DNA from: Caballeronia fortuita
Lineage (GTDB): Bacteria > Pseudomonadota > Gammaproteobacteria > Burkholderiales > Burkholderiaceae
DNA length: 64,000 nt
NCBI RefSeq assembly: GCF_001544835.2
Contig: NZ_FCNX02000003.1
Span: 248,001-312,000 of the forward strand
Reading direction: 5' to 3'
Below the pieces are notes generated by a model, which was not told the origin of the DNA, made no database searches, and was given only the letters and a program-made list of their open reading frames with translations. Shown here one piece after another: positions 45,601 to 54,890 of the stretch. The number at the start of each line of letters is the position of its first letter. The stretch's first letter is position 1. A program made the translations under genes and the position numbers.

Positions 45601-46143
45601 TCAGTGCAAACGCATCGTGTTGTCGCCGGCGTCCTTCGGAATCTTCGCTTCCAGTTCTTCCTTGCGCTGCATCAGCTTTGCACCCAGCGCGTCGAGATCG
45701 GCGCCGGACTTGCGCAATTTCGGAAAGAGTTCCGATTCTTCTTCTTCGATGTGGTGACTTACCATCTCGCTCATCACCTTGAACGTCGCATCGAAGCCTT
45801 TGTCGCCAGCCTTCAGTTTCGTGAACTTTTCGATCAGCACTTTCACGAGGTAGTGTTCGACGTAAGCCTCTTCGACGTCAGGCCGATCGTCTTCATCCAG
45901 CGCTTCCTGCGCGGCCGGATACAGCAGTTCTTCCTCGATCATCGCGTGCACGGTCAGTTCTTCGCAGGCGCGTCGGACGAGCGTGGTCTTGGCGTCGAGA
46001 TCGTTTTCTTCCGCTTTCTCGAATGCGTCGAAAAGTTTCTGCACGGCGCGATGATCGTCGATGAGGATCTGAATCGCGTCCTGGGAAGACGCGCTGCGGG
46101 TTGCGGTAGCGGTCGTCGGTTCGGTGGGGGTTTGGCGCGCCAT
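45601..46143 (-). CDS. Hemerythrin HHE domain protein
   Basis: A 180-residue protein with a hemerythrin HHE cation-binding domain (about 30-150): ILIDDHRAVQKLF, LTVHAMIEEELLYPA, EAYVEHYLVKVLI and EMVSHHIEEEESELFPKL supply His and Glu ligands for a di-iron site. Such proteins sense or store oxygen, NO or iron. ATG 46143 follows AAGGAG; an upstream in-frame ATG at 46188 is not needed. It is divergent from deoC. Confidence 0.92.
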   Translation of the reverse strand: MARQTPTEPTTATATRSASSQDAIQILIDDHRAVQKLFDAFEKAEENDLDAKTTLVRRACEELTVHAMIEEELLYPAAQEALDEDDRPDVEEAYVEHYLVKVLIEKFTKLKAGDKGFDATFKVMSEMVSHHIEEEESELFPKLRKSGADLDALGAKLMQRKEELEAKIPKDAGDNTMRLH

Positions 46144-46251
46144 CGTGATCTCCTTTTTTCGGAAAGTGGGGTTCACGAACCTGAGCAAAGCGCGGGCCTA
46201 GCTTGCAGCCGACTGACGAAGCCGCCTCCGAACTTTCCCTATGTCACGATC

Positions 46252-46270
46252 CTAACAAGAATGCTATAAA
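46252..46270 (+). promoter_or_regulatory. Candidate deoC promoter with a DeoR-like half-site
   Basis: TATAAA at 46265-46270 is a good -10 element 60 bases before deoC. CTAACA at 46252-46257, in the spacer, equals one half of the E. coli DeoR site (TGTTAG/CTAACA). The -35 is poor. Low confidence for the half-site. Confidence 0.35.
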
Positions 46271-46329
46271 CTGAGATCAATCTATCAAAAACTGTTGTGC
46301 GTCGCACAAGACGCCGGCATATCGATCTC

Positions 46330-47334
46330 ATGCTGGAAACTGCATCGAAGTCCATCGTCGCGTGGCCCGGAAAGGCCCAGGCTCACAGCGCCCGCAATCC
46401 CGGCGTGCCGTTCGATTTATCGTGGCTCGACGGTCTGCGCGTCAATCAGTCGGCGGTGACGCGCCGTGCATCGACGCTCGGCACGCGCCGCGCCGTCAAG
46501 AAAGATGCGCAGGCGGCGTGGCTGCTGAAGGCCATCACCTGCATCGATCTCACGACGCTCTCCGGCGACGATACACACGGCCGCGTCGAACGTCTCTGCG
46601 CGAAGGCGCGCCGTCCGTTGCGCGACGATCTGCTCGACGCGCTCGGCATGATGCCGGCGTCGATCACGACAGGCGCGGTGTGCGTCTATCACCGTTACGT
46701 GAAGACTGCCGTCGATGCGCTCGAAGGCAGCGGCATTCCGGTGGCGGCCGTATCGACGGGCTTTCCCGCCGGCCTCAATCCGCACGATCTGAAGTTGCGC
46801 GAGATCGAGGCGTCGGTGAAAGATGGCGCATCCGAGATCGATATCGTCGTCACGCGCGAGTATGTGCTGACAGGAAACTGGAAAGCGCTCTACGACGAGA
46901 TGCGCGATTTTCGCGCGGCATGCGGCGACGCGCACGTGAAGGCGATTCTCGCGACCGGCGATATCCGCACGCTCTCGAATGTCGCGAAGGCGTCGATGAT
47001 CTGCATGATGGCCGGCGCCGATTTCATCAAGACATCGACGGGCAAGGAAAGCGTCAACGCGACGCTCGGCGTGTCGCTCGTGATGGTCCGCATGATCCGC
47101 GAGTATCTCGCGCGCACGGGCGTCATGATCGGCTTCAAGCCGGCGGGCGGCGTATCCACCGCGAAGTCCGTGCTCGAATATCAGATCCTTATGAAGGAAG
47201 AGCTCGGGCGCGAATGGCTCGAAGCGGACCTGTTCCGCATCGGCGCATCGAGTCTGCTCGCGGATATTGAGCGCCAGCTCGAACATCATGTGAGCGGACG
47301 CTATTCGTCGTTCAACCGCCATCCTGTGGCCTGA
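46330..47334 (+). CDS. deoC: Deoxyribose-phosphate aldolase
   Basis: A 334-residue class I aldolase that splits 2-deoxyribose-5-phosphate into glyceraldehyde-3-phosphate and acetaldehyde. The Schiff-base lysine is Lys234 in ADFIKTSTGK, the second lysine Lys270 is in IGFKPAGGVST and the proton-relay Asp171 is in EIDIVV; all key residues are present. It has about 60 extra N-terminal residues relative to E. coli DeoC (259 aa). No ribosome site is obvious at 46330; an in-frame GTG at 46297 is the alternative. It leads the deo-like cluster and lies divergent from a hemerythrin gene. Confidence 0.93.
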   Translation: MLETASKSIVAWPGKAQAHSARNPGVPFDLSWLDGLRVNQSAVTRRASTLGTRRAVKKDAQAAWLLKAITCIDLTTLSGDDTHGRVERLCAKARRPLRDDLLDALGMMPASITTGAVCVYHRYVKTAVDALEGSGIPVAAVSTGFPAGLNPHDLKLREIEASVKDGASEIDIVVTREYVLTGNWKALYDEMRDFRAACGDAHVKAILATGDIRTLSNVAKASMICMMAGADFIKTSTGKESVNATLGVSLVMVRMIREYLARTGVMIGFKPAGGVSTAKSVLEYQILMKEELGREWLEADLFRIGASSLLADIERQLEHHVSGRYSSFNRHPVA

Positions 47335-47360
47335 TTCAACCGACTTCACTACACAGCCTC

Positions 47361-49751
47361 ATGAGCGTTGCCGAATACTTCTCCTCGATGGAATACGGAC
47401 CCGCACCGGAAGACGATCGCGCCGCGCGCGCATGGCTCGATCAGCACGACGGCCGCTTCGGTCACTTCATCAACGGCGCATGGCGCGACAGCGGCGACGC
47501 CGCACGCTTCGACTCGCGCGAACCCGCGACGGGCCGCGTGCTCGCATCGATCGCGCAAGGCAGCGAGGCCGATGTCGATGCCGCCGTGCAAGCCGCGCAC
47601 GATGCTCTCGAAGGCTGGCAAGCCATCGGCGGCGCTGGGCGCGCGCGTCATCTGTATGCGCTTTCGCGCATGGTGCAGCGGCATAGCCGTCTCTTCGCCG
47701 TGCTCGAATCGCTCGATAACGGCAAGCCGATCCGCGAGTCGCGCGACATCGATATCCCCCTCGTAGCAAGGCATTTTCTGCATCACGCGGGATGGGCGCA
47801 GTTGCAGGACAAGGAGTTCGCGGACTGGGCGCCGCTCGGTGTGATCGGTCAGATCGTGCCGTGGAATTTTCCGCTGCTGATGCTTGCGTGGAAGATCGCG
47901 CCCGCGCTCGCGCTCGGCAATACGGTCGTGCTGAAGCCTGCCGAATTCACATCGCTGACGGCGCTGCTGTTCGCTGAACTCGCGCACCGCGCGGGCTTGC
48001 CGAAGGGCGTGCTCAACATCGTCACCGGCGACGGCAGCACGGGCGCGGCGCTCGTCGAACATCGACGCGTCGCGAAGATCGCGTTCACGGGATCGACCGA
48101 AGTGGGCCGTCAGATTCGCGCGAATACGGCGGGCTCGGGCAAGTCGCTCACGCTCGAACTCGGCGGCAAGTCGCCGTTCATCGTGTTCGACGATGCCGAT
48201 ATCGACAGCGCCGTCGAAGGCGTCGTCGATGCGATCTGGTTCAATCAGGGACAAGTATGTTGCGCGGGCTCGCGTCTGCTCGTGCAGGAAGGCATCGAAG
48301 CACGCTTCGTCGAGAAGCTCAAGCGCCGCATGGATACGCTGCGCGTCGGCACGTCGCTCGATAAGGGTATCGACATGAGCGCGGTCGTCGACGACATTCA
48401 GCTCGAACGCATTCGCGCGCTCGTCGATAAAGGTGAAAGCGAAGGCTGCGAAATCTATCAGTCGCCGCGCGCCACGTTGCCCGAGAGCGGCGCGTTCTTT
48501 CCGCCGACGCTCGTCACCAACGTCGCGCCCGCATCGACGCTCGCGCAGGAAGAGATCTTCGGCCCGGTCCTCGTGACGATGAGCTTCCGCACGCCGGAAG
48601 AAGCCGTCTCGCTCGCGAACAACACGCGCTACGGCCTCGCCGCGAGCGTGTGGAGCGAGAACATCAGCCGCGCGCTCGACGTCGCGCCGCGTCTTCAATG
48701 CGGCGTCGTGTGGATCAACGCGACCAATCTCTTCGATGCGGCCGTCGGCTTCGGCGGATATCGCGAGTCGGGCTTCGGCCGCGAAGGCGGACGCGAGGGC
48801 ATCTACGAATACCTAAAGCCGCGTGCATGGTCCAAGCTGCCGGTTCGCGGCGAAGCGAAACCGTTGCAGGCGCAGCCGGATTCGCTCGTCGATGCGGGCA
48901 ACGTCAGCGCGCTCGATCGCACGGCGAAGCTCTTCATCGGCGGCAAGCAGGCGCGGCCCGACAGCGGTTATTCGCGGCTCGTGCGATCGCCTGCGGGCGA
49001 GATTGTCGGCGAAGTGGGCGAAGGCAGTCGCAAGGACATTCGCAATGCAGTCGCGGCTGCGCGCGGCATGACGAAGTGGTCGTCGGCGAGCGCGCACAAC
49101 CGTGCGCAGGTGCTGTACTACCTCGCGGAAAATCTGAGCGCACGCGCCGATGAATTCGCGAAGCAACTCGTTACGCGCGCCGGTTCGAGCGAGCGCGATG
49201 CGAAGCGCGAGGTCGAGGCATCGATCGCGCGATTCTTCACGTATGCCGCATGGGCCGACAAGTACGATGGCGCCGTGCATGCGCCGCCGCTGCATGGCGT
49301 TGCGCTCGCGATGCACGAAGCGCTCGGCGTGATCGGCATCGTGTGTCCGGATGAAGCGCCGTTGCTCGGCTTCGTGTCGCTCGTCGCGCCCGCGCTCGCG
49401 CTCGGCAATCGCGTGGTCGCGGTGCCGAGCGAAACATGTCCGCTCATGGCGACGGACTTTTATCAGGTCGTCGAGACATCGGATGTGCCGGGCGGCGCGC
49501 TGAACATCGTCACCGGCGATGCGCGCTCGCTGGCTCAGACGCTCGCGCAACACGACGATGTCGATGCGCTCTGGTGCTTCCACGGCGCGGCGCTGTCGGC
49601 GATGGTGGAGCGCGAGTCGATCGGCAATCTGAAGCGCACGTTCGTCGATCAGGGCCGCGTGTTCGACTGGCACGATGCCGCGAGCGAAGGGCTGCCATTC
49701 CTTCGTCAGGCAGTGCAAGTAAAGAACATCTGGGTGCCGTACGGAGATTGA
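47361..49751 (+). CDS. Two-domain ALDH16-like aldehyde dehydrogenase
   Basis: A 796-residue aldehyde dehydrogenase. Domain 1 (about 30-490) is complete, with Asn169 (PWNF), Glu266 (LELGGKSP) and catalytic Cys300 (NQGQVCCAGSR). Domain 2 (about 515-796) is a second, shortened ALDH domain (LFIGGKQARPDSGYSRLVRSPAGEIVGEV) lacking the catalytic Cys/Glu. This architecture is that of ALDH16. Lying between deoC and sugar kinase genes, it most likely oxidises the acetaldehyde released by DeoC to acetate with NAD. No clear ribosome site. Confidence 0.9.
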   Translation: MSVAEYFSSMEYGPAPEDDRAARAWLDQHDGRFGHFINGAWRDSGDAARFDSREPATGRVLASIAQGSEADVDAAVQAAHDALEGWQAIGGAGRARHLYALSRMVQRHSRLFAVLESLDNGKPIRESRDIDIPLVARHFLHHAGWAQLQDKEFADWAPLGVIGQIVPWNFPLLMLAWKIAPALALGNTVVLKPAEFTSLTALLFAELAHRAGLPKGVLNIVTGDGSTGAALVEHRRVAKIAFTGSTEVGRQIRANTAGSGKSLTLELGGKSPFIVFDDADIDSAVEGVVDAIWFNQGQVCCAGSRLLVQEGIEARFVEKLKRRMDTLRVGTSLDKGIDMSAVVDDIQLERIRALVDKGESEGCEIYQSPRATLPESGAFFPPTLVTNVAPASTLAQEEIFGPVLVTMSFRTPEEAVSLANNTRYGLAASVWSENISRALDVAPRLQCGVVWINATNLFDAAVGFGGYRESGFGREGGREGIYEYLKPRAWSKLPVRGEAKPLQAQPDSLVDAGNVSALDRTAKLFIGGKQARPDSGYSRLVRSPAGEIVGEVGEGSRKDIRNAVAAARGMTKWSSASAHNRAQVLYYLAENLSARADEFAKQLVTRAGSSERDAKREVEASIARFFTYAAWADKYDGAVHAPPLHGVALAMHEALGVIGIVCPDEAPLLGFVSLVAPALALGNRVVAVPSETCPLMATDFYQVVETSDVPGGALNIVTGDARSLAQTLAQHDDVDALWCFHGAALSAMVERESIGNLKRTFVDQGRVFDWHDAASEGLPFLRQAVQVKNIWVPYGD

Positions 49752-49813
49752 TCTAAAGAATTGACCGGGCGCAGAACTCGATACGAGACGCGCTCACGCA
49801 TGGAGGAGACGCT

Positions 49814-50296
49814 GTGCTGAAGAACATCGATCCGCTTTTGAACGCCGATATCCTGTACGCGCTCGCCGCGATGGGCCACGGCGATGAAGTCGTGATCTGC
49901 GACGCTCATTTTCCCGCCGATTCCGTCGCGCGCAAGACCGTGCTGGGCCGCGTGCTGCGCATGGACGGCGTGAGCGCGCCGCGTGCGGTGCGCGCCGTGC
50001 TTTCGGTGCTGCCGCTCGATACGTTCGTCGACGATCCCGCGGGCCGCATGGAGATCGTCGGCGATGCAACCACGTTGCCTGCCGTGCAGCGCGAAGCGCA
50101 ACGCGAAGTGGACGAGGCCGAAGGACGCGCATTGCCCTTCGCACCGGTCGAACGCTTCGCTTTCTACGAGCGCGCGAAGAACGCATATTGCGTGATCGCG
50201 ACGGGCGAGGCGCGCGGCTATGGCTGCTTCATCTTCAAGAAGGGCGTGCAGCTCGCGCCGGATGCGCCCGAAGCCGCGCACGGAGGCACGCGATGA
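49814..50296 (+). CDS. RbsD/FucU family sugar mutarotase
   Basis: A 160-residue protein of the RbsD/FucU family, which interconverts sugar anomers and ring forms. Core features are DPLLNADILYALAAMGHGDEVVICDAHFPADS, with the conserved His22 and the D-A-H-F segment. A GTG start at 49814 is set by GGAGGAGA directly upstream. It would supply the right anomer of imported deoxyribose to the kinase, whose gene overlaps it by 4 bases. Confidence 0.9.
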   Translation: MLKNIDPLLNADILYALAAMGHGDEVVICDAHFPADSVARKTVLGRVLRMDGVSAPRAVRAVLSVLPLDTFVDDPAGRMEIVGDATTLPAVQREAQREVDEAEGRALPFAPVERFAFYERAKNAYCVIATGEARGYGCFIFKKGVQLAPDAPEAAHGGTR

Positions 50297-51225
50297 GAAG
50301 CGTCGTCATTCTCGGCATCTATGTGACGGACCTCGCGTTTCGCGCGCAGCGCATGCCGTTGCTCGGTGAAACCGTCGCGGGCTCGGCGTTCAAGATGGGT
50401 CCGGGCGGCAAGGGCTCGAATCAGGCCGTGGCCGCCGCGCGCGCGGGTGCGGACGTGATCTTTCTAACGCGCATCGGCGCGGACGCGTTCGGCGACATCG
50501 CGCAATCGACGTGGGGCGCGGAAGGCATCACATCGCGCGCGATCGTGATGAACGACGTCGCGACGGGCGCCGCGCATATCTATGTCGACGAGAACACGGG
50601 CGGCAACGCGATCATCGTCGCGGCGGGCGCGGCAGGCGCGCTCGTGCCCGAAGACGTCGATGCGATCGAAGACGATATTGCCCGTGCCGGCGTCTTCGTC
50701 ACGCAACTCGAACAACCGATTCCCGCCGCGCGGCGCGGACTCGAACTCGCGCGCAAGCATGGCGTGACCACGGTCTTCAATCCCGCGCCGGCACTGCCGC
50801 TTCCCGACGATATCTATGCGCTGTGCGATTACATCACGCCGAACGAAACGGAAGCGGCCGCGCTGACCGGTGTTGCCATAACGAATGTCGATGACGCACG
50901 CCGCGCCGCCGATGTGCTCTTGAAGAAGGGCGTGCGTGCCGTGATCGTCACGCTTGGCGAAGCGGGCGCGCTCTTGCATACACCGCTTGAATCGACGCTC
51001 GTGCCCGCGTTCGATTGCGGCCGCGTCGTGGAGACGGCCGGCGCGGGCGACGGCTTCACGGGCGGTTTCGCGGCCGCGCTCGCACGCGGCGAAGGTCCGG
51101 CCGATGCAGTACGCTTCGGCTGCGCGCTCGCGAGCATTTCGGTGACGCGTCCCGGCACCGCGCCGTCGATGCCGCGTCTCGATGAGATCAACGCATTGTT
51201 AGCGGAAAGGAGCGTCACGCAATGA
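50293..51225 (+). CDS. Ribokinase family sugar kinase (probable deoxyribokinase)
   Basis: A 310-residue PfkB-type kinase. N-terminal substrate motif GGKGSNQAVAAARAGA (about 38-53) and C-terminal motif ETAGAGDGFTGGFAAAL with the catalytic Asp of AGDGF. Ribokinases usually have DTTAAGDTF here; the E-T-A variant may reflect altered specificity. It starts in the RbsD stop (ATGA) and is followed by a permease gene with another ATGA overlap. The deoC context supports 2-deoxyribose as substrate rather than ribose. Confidence 0.9.
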   Translation: MRSVVILGIYVTDLAFRAQRMPLLGETVAGSAFKMGPGGKGSNQAVAAARAGADVIFLTRIGADAFGDIAQSTWGAEGITSRAIVMNDVATGAAHIYVDENTGGNAIIVAAGAAGALVPEDVDAIEDDIARAGVFVTQLEQPIPAARRGLELARKHGVTTVFNPAPALPLPDDIYALCDYITPNETEAAALTGVAITNVDDARRAADVLLKKGVRAVIVTLGEAGALLHTPLESTLVPAFDCGRVVETAGAGDGFTGGFAAALARGEGPADAVRFGCALASISVTRPGTAPSMPRLDEINALLAERSVTQ

Positions 51226-52265
51226 AAGCGTCGAAGTGGCTCGCCGATCGTCAGTTCAATTTTCTGATCGGCGTGAACGTGCTCGTCGTGATCGTCGCAA
51301 CGTGGATGTCGCACGGCCAGTTCCTCGACATCGACAATCTTCAATCGATGGGCGGCCAGTTGCCCGAGCTCGGCCTGCTCGCGCTCGGCATCATGTTGTC
51401 GATGGTGTCGGGCAACGGCGGTATCGATCTGTCGGGCGTCGGCCTCGCGAATCTGTCGGGCATGGTCGCCGCGATGCTGTTGCCGCATATGGTCTCCGCC
51501 GACGATTCGCCCGCGCTCTATACGGCGGTGTTCGTCTGCATCGTCGTGGGAATGGGCGGGATCGGCGGCTTGCTCAACGGCGTCGTGATCGCGAAGCTGA
51601 GGCTCACGCCGATCCTCTGCACGCTCGGCACGCAACTGCTCTTCACGGGCATTGCGGTGGTGTTGAGCAACGGCGCGTCGGTGCGCGTGGAGTATGTCGA
51701 TCCGCTGTCGAACATCGGCAACGGCACCTTTCTGCAAGTGCCCATCTCGCTGTGGATCTTCATCGCCGCCGTTCTGCTGCTCGGCTGGATACTCAAGCGC
51801 ACGCCGTTCGGCCTGCGTCTCTATCTGATGGGCACGAACCCCAAGGCCGCGTTCTATGCGGGCATTCCGCGCGCGCGCATGCTGATTCTCACGTATGGCA
51901 TGTGCGGCGTGCTCGCATCGCTCGCGGGTCTCATCAGCGCGACGCATACGTCGAGCGCGAAGTGGGACTACGGCAACTCGTATCTGCTGATCGCGATCCT
52001 GATCGCGGTGATGGGGGGCGTCAATCCGGCGGGCGGCTATGGACGCATCGTGTGTGTGTTTCTCGCCGCGACGGTGTTGCAGTTCCTGTCGAGCCTCTTC
52101 AATTTGCTCGGCGTATCGCAGTTCTTCGGCGATTGCGCGTGGGGCTTCCTGTTGCTCGCGTCGCTTGCTTTCGCGGGCGGCGAGCGCGTGCGCGCGATCT
52201 TCGGCATCGGCGGTGCCGCGCCCAGGCGCAATGTTCCACCGCCGCCCGCATCGACCGGACGTTAG
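51222..52265 (+). CDS. Sugar ABC transporter permease 1
   Basis: A 347-residue permease of the RbsC/LsrC/YtfT class with about eight to ten helices: GLLALGIMLSMVSGNGGIDLSGVGLANLSGMVA, and the conserved LIAILIAVMGGVNPAGGYGRIVCVFLA near the end. It begins 4 bases inside the kinase gene. It forms the channel with the second permease at 54887. Confidence 0.92.
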   Translation: MKASKWLADRQFNFLIGVNVLVVIVATWMSHGQFLDIDNLQSMGGQLPELGLLALGIMLSMVSGNGGIDLSGVGLANLSGMVAAMLLPHMVSADDSPALYTAVFVCIVVGMGGIGGLLNGVVIAKLRLTPILCTLGTQLLFTGIAVVLSNGASVRVEYVDPLSNIGNGTFLQVPISLWIFIAAVLLLGWILKRTPFGLRLYLMGTNPKAAFYAGIPRARMLILTYGMCGVLASLAGLISATHTSSAKWDYGNSYLLIAILIAVMGGVNPAGGYGRIVCVFLAATVLQFLSSLFNLLGVSQFFGDCAWGFLLLASLAFAGGERVRAIFGIGGAAPRRNVPPPPASTGR

Positions 52266-52317
52266 TGTTGCGTGTGATGTTCAAAGAAACCAATCGATAG
52301 ATCAAGGAGACAACGCA

Positions 52318-53322
52318 ATGAAGCTGAGCAAACTGGGCACCGCGCTCACCGCGGTCGCACTCGCGGCGGGCGCGATCGCTGCGGCACAGGCCGCGACGAA
52401 CGAGACCATCGTGACGGTCGTGAAGGTGACCGGCATCAACTGGTTCAATCGCATGGACGAAGGCGTGAAGGAGTTCGGCAAGGCGAATCCGAACATCAAT
52501 GCGTATCAGACGGGACCGGGCCGCGCCGACGCCGCGCAGCAATTGAAGATCATCGAAGATCTGATCGCGAAGAAGGTGACGGCGATTGCGGTCGTGCCCT
52601 ACGATCCGCCGACGCTCGAACCCGCGCTCAAGAAAGCGATGGATCGCGGCATCAAGGTCGTCACGCACGAAGCAGACAACGCGAAGAACACGATGGTCGA
52701 CATCGAAGCCTTCGACAACACCGCATACGGGGCGGGCCTGAACGAGCGGCTCGCGAAGTGCATGAACAACCAGGGCAAATGGGCGGTGCTGGTCGGCTCG
52801 CTCGGCTCGCGCTCGCAGGTTCAATGGGCCGATGGCGGCATCGGCAATGCGAAGGCCAAGTATCCGAAGATGGATCTGGTCGAGCCGAAGCTCGAAACGA
52901 ACAACGATGGCGAGCGCGCCTATCAGGTCGCGAAGGAAGTGCTGCGCAAGCATCCGGATCTGACGGGCTTTCAGGGTTCGTCGTCGCTCGACGTGATCGG
53001 CATCGGCCGCGCGGTCGAGGAAGCGGGCAAGGTCGGCAAGATCTGCGTGTACGGCACCGGCCTGCCGACCGAAGCGGCGAAGTTCCTCGAAAGCGGTGCG
53101 ATCAACGGCATCGCGTTCTGGGATCCGAAGCTCGCCGGTCTCGCGATGAACAAGGTCGCGCAGATGCTCGTCGACGGCAAGGAAGTGCAGAACGGCGCGG
53201 ACCTCGGCATCACCGGTTATAACAAGGTGACGGTCTCGAAAGGTCCGGGCAAGGGCGTGATCGTGCGCGGCACCGGCTGGGTCGATGTCGACAAGTCGAA
53301 CTACAAGCAATACAACTTCTGA
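52318..53322 (+). CDS. Sugar-binding periplasmic protein
   Basis: A 334-residue family 4 (ribose/LsrB-type) solute-binding protein. Signal peptide LGTALTAVALAAGAIAAAQA, then TIVTVVKVTGINWFNRMDEGVKEFGK, IEDLIAKKVTAIAVVPYDPPTLEPAL and DIEAFDNTAYGAGLNERLA. The two-lobed fold binds a monosaccharide. AAGGAG is directly upstream. Ligand likely 2-deoxyribose or a related pentose by context. Confidence 0.93.
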   Translation: MKLSKLGTALTAVALAAGAIAAAQAATNETIVTVVKVTGINWFNRMDEGVKEFGKANPNINAYQTGPGRADAAQQLKIIEDLIAKKVTAIAVVPYDPPTLEPALKKAMDRGIKVVTHEADNAKNTMVDIEAFDNTAYGAGLNERLAKCMNNQGKWAVLVGSLGSRSQVQWADGGIGNAKAKYPKMDLVEPKLETNNDGERAYQVAKEVLRKHPDLTGFQGSSSLDVIGIGRAVEEAGKVGKICVYGTGLPTEAAKFLESGAINGIAFWDPKLAGLAMNKVAQMLVDGKEVQNGADLGITGYNKVTVSKGPGKGVIVRGTGWVDVDKSNYKQYNF

Positions 53323-53369
53323 TGCCATTCGCGAGGCGCACTGCGGTGTGCCTCGCTCAAGTACACGAT

Positions 53370-54890
53370 ATGACACCGCTCCTCGAAGTCGTCGATATCC
53401 ATAAGCGCTTCACCGGCGTGTATGCGCTGCGCGGCGTGAGCCTTTCGTTCGAACGCGGCCAGATCTATCACTTGCTCGGCGAGAACGGTTGCGGCAAGAG
53501 CACGCTCATCAAGATCATCTCGGGCGCGCAACCGCCCGATGAAGGCGAACTCGTCATCGAAGGCGTGCGTCATACGAAGCTCTCGCCGCTCGAGTCACTT
53601 TCTGCGGGTATCGAGACGGTCTATCAGGATTTGTCGTTGTTGCCGAACATGAGTGTCGCGGAGAATGTCGCGCTGACCTCGGAACTGGCGGAACATGCGG
53701 GCAAGCTCGCGCGCACGTTCGATCGCCGTGCGCTCGCGCAAACGGCCGCGCGTGCGCTCGAAGCAGTCGGCCTGCCAGGTGATGGGGAGTTCCAGAAGAC
53801 GCTCATCGAACAACTGCCGCTCGCAACGCGTCAGCTCGTTGCAATTGCGCGCGCGATTGCGAGCGAAGCGAAGTTCGTCATCATGGACGAGCCGTCGACA
53901 TCGCTCACGCAGAAGGAAGTCGATAACCTCATCGCCGTGCTGGCGCGTTTGCGCGCGGACGGCGTCGCCGTGCTGTTCGTGAGTCACAAGCTCGACGAGT
54001 GCTATGCGATCGGCGGCGAAGTGATCGTCTTGCGCGACGGCCAGAAGATGACGCAAGGTCCGATCGAAAACTATACGAAGGCGCAGATCAGCGAGCTCAT
54101 GACGGGCAAGCATCTGTCGACGGAACGCTATCGCGCGCAAGGCGACGAAAGCGCGTCGCAGATCGTACTCGACGTGCAAGGTCTCGGCCGCAAAGGCCAG
54201 TTCGCCGATGTGGCGTTCAAGCTGCACAAGGGCGAGATTCTCGGCGTGACGGGGCTGCTCGATTCGGGCCGCAACGAACTCGCGCGTGCGCTTGCAGGCG
54301 TTGCGCCCGCCGACATGGGCGCCGTGACGCTCGACGGCATGCGCGTGCGCCTGCATTCGCCTGCGGATGCGAAGGCGCAACGCATCGGCTATGTGCCGGA
54401 AGATCGCCTGAACGAAGGCTTGTTTCTCGACAAGCCGATTCGCGACAACGTCGTCACCGCGATGATCGCGAGCCTGCGCGACCGCTTCGGCCAGATCGAC
54501 CGCAAGCGTGCGCAAGCGCTCGCGGAGCGCACCGTGAAGGACTTGCAGATCGCGACACCCGACGTCGACAAGCCGGTGCAATCGCTATCGGGCGGCAACC
54601 AGCAACGCGTCCTGATCGGCCGATGGCTCGCGATCGATCCGCGCGTGTTGATCCTGCATGGTCCGACGGTCGGCGTCGACGTGGGATCGAAAGACATCAT
54701 TTATCGCATCATGCAGCGGCTGTCGAAGGAGGGCATCGGCATCATTCTGATCAGCGATGACTTGCCCGAGCTGCTGCAAAATTGCGACCGTATTCTGATG
54801 ATGAAGAAAGGCCGCGTCGCGAACGAATATCGCGCGGATCGCTTGAACGAGGCCGAGCTTTATCACGCGCTACTTTCAGAGGCAGCATGA
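53370..54890 (+). CDS. Sugar ABC transporter ATPase (two nucleotide-binding domains)
   Basis: A 506-residue ATPase with two fused ABC domains. Domain 1 has Walker A GENGCGKST and Walker B FVIMDEPSTSLT; its signature is degenerate (ATRQLVAIARAIA). Domain 2 has LLDSGRNELARALAG, signature LSGGNQQRVLIGRWLA and, at Walker B, LILHGPTVGVDVGSK where LDEPT-(R)GVDVG is expected, so the catalytic Glu there is absent. ATG 53370 fits family length; ATG 53322, overlapping the preceding stop, is an alternative. Confidence 0.93.
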   Translation: MTPLLEVVDIHKRFTGVYALRGVSLSFERGQIYHLLGENGCGKSTLIKIISGAQPPDEGELVIEGVRHTKLSPLESLSAGIETVYQDLSLLPNMSVAENVALTSELAEHAGKLARTFDRRALAQTAARALEAVGLPGDGEFQKTLIEQLPLATRQLVAIARAIASEAKFVIMDEPSTSLTQKEVDNLIAVLARLRADGVAVLFVSHKLDECYAIGGEVIVLRDGQKMTQGPIENYTKAQISELMTGKHLSTERYRAQGDESASQIVLDVQGLGRKGQFADVAFKLHKGEILGVTGLLDSGRNELARALAGVAPADMGAVTLDGMRVRLHSPADAKAQRIGYVPEDRLNEGLFLDKPIRDNVVTAMIASLRDRFGQIDRKRAQALAERTVKDLQIATPDVDKPVQSLSGGNQQRVLIGRWLAIDPRVLILHGPTVGVDVGSKDIIYRIMQRLSKEGIGIILISDDLPELLQNCDRILMMKKGRVANEYRADRLNEAELYHALLSEAA

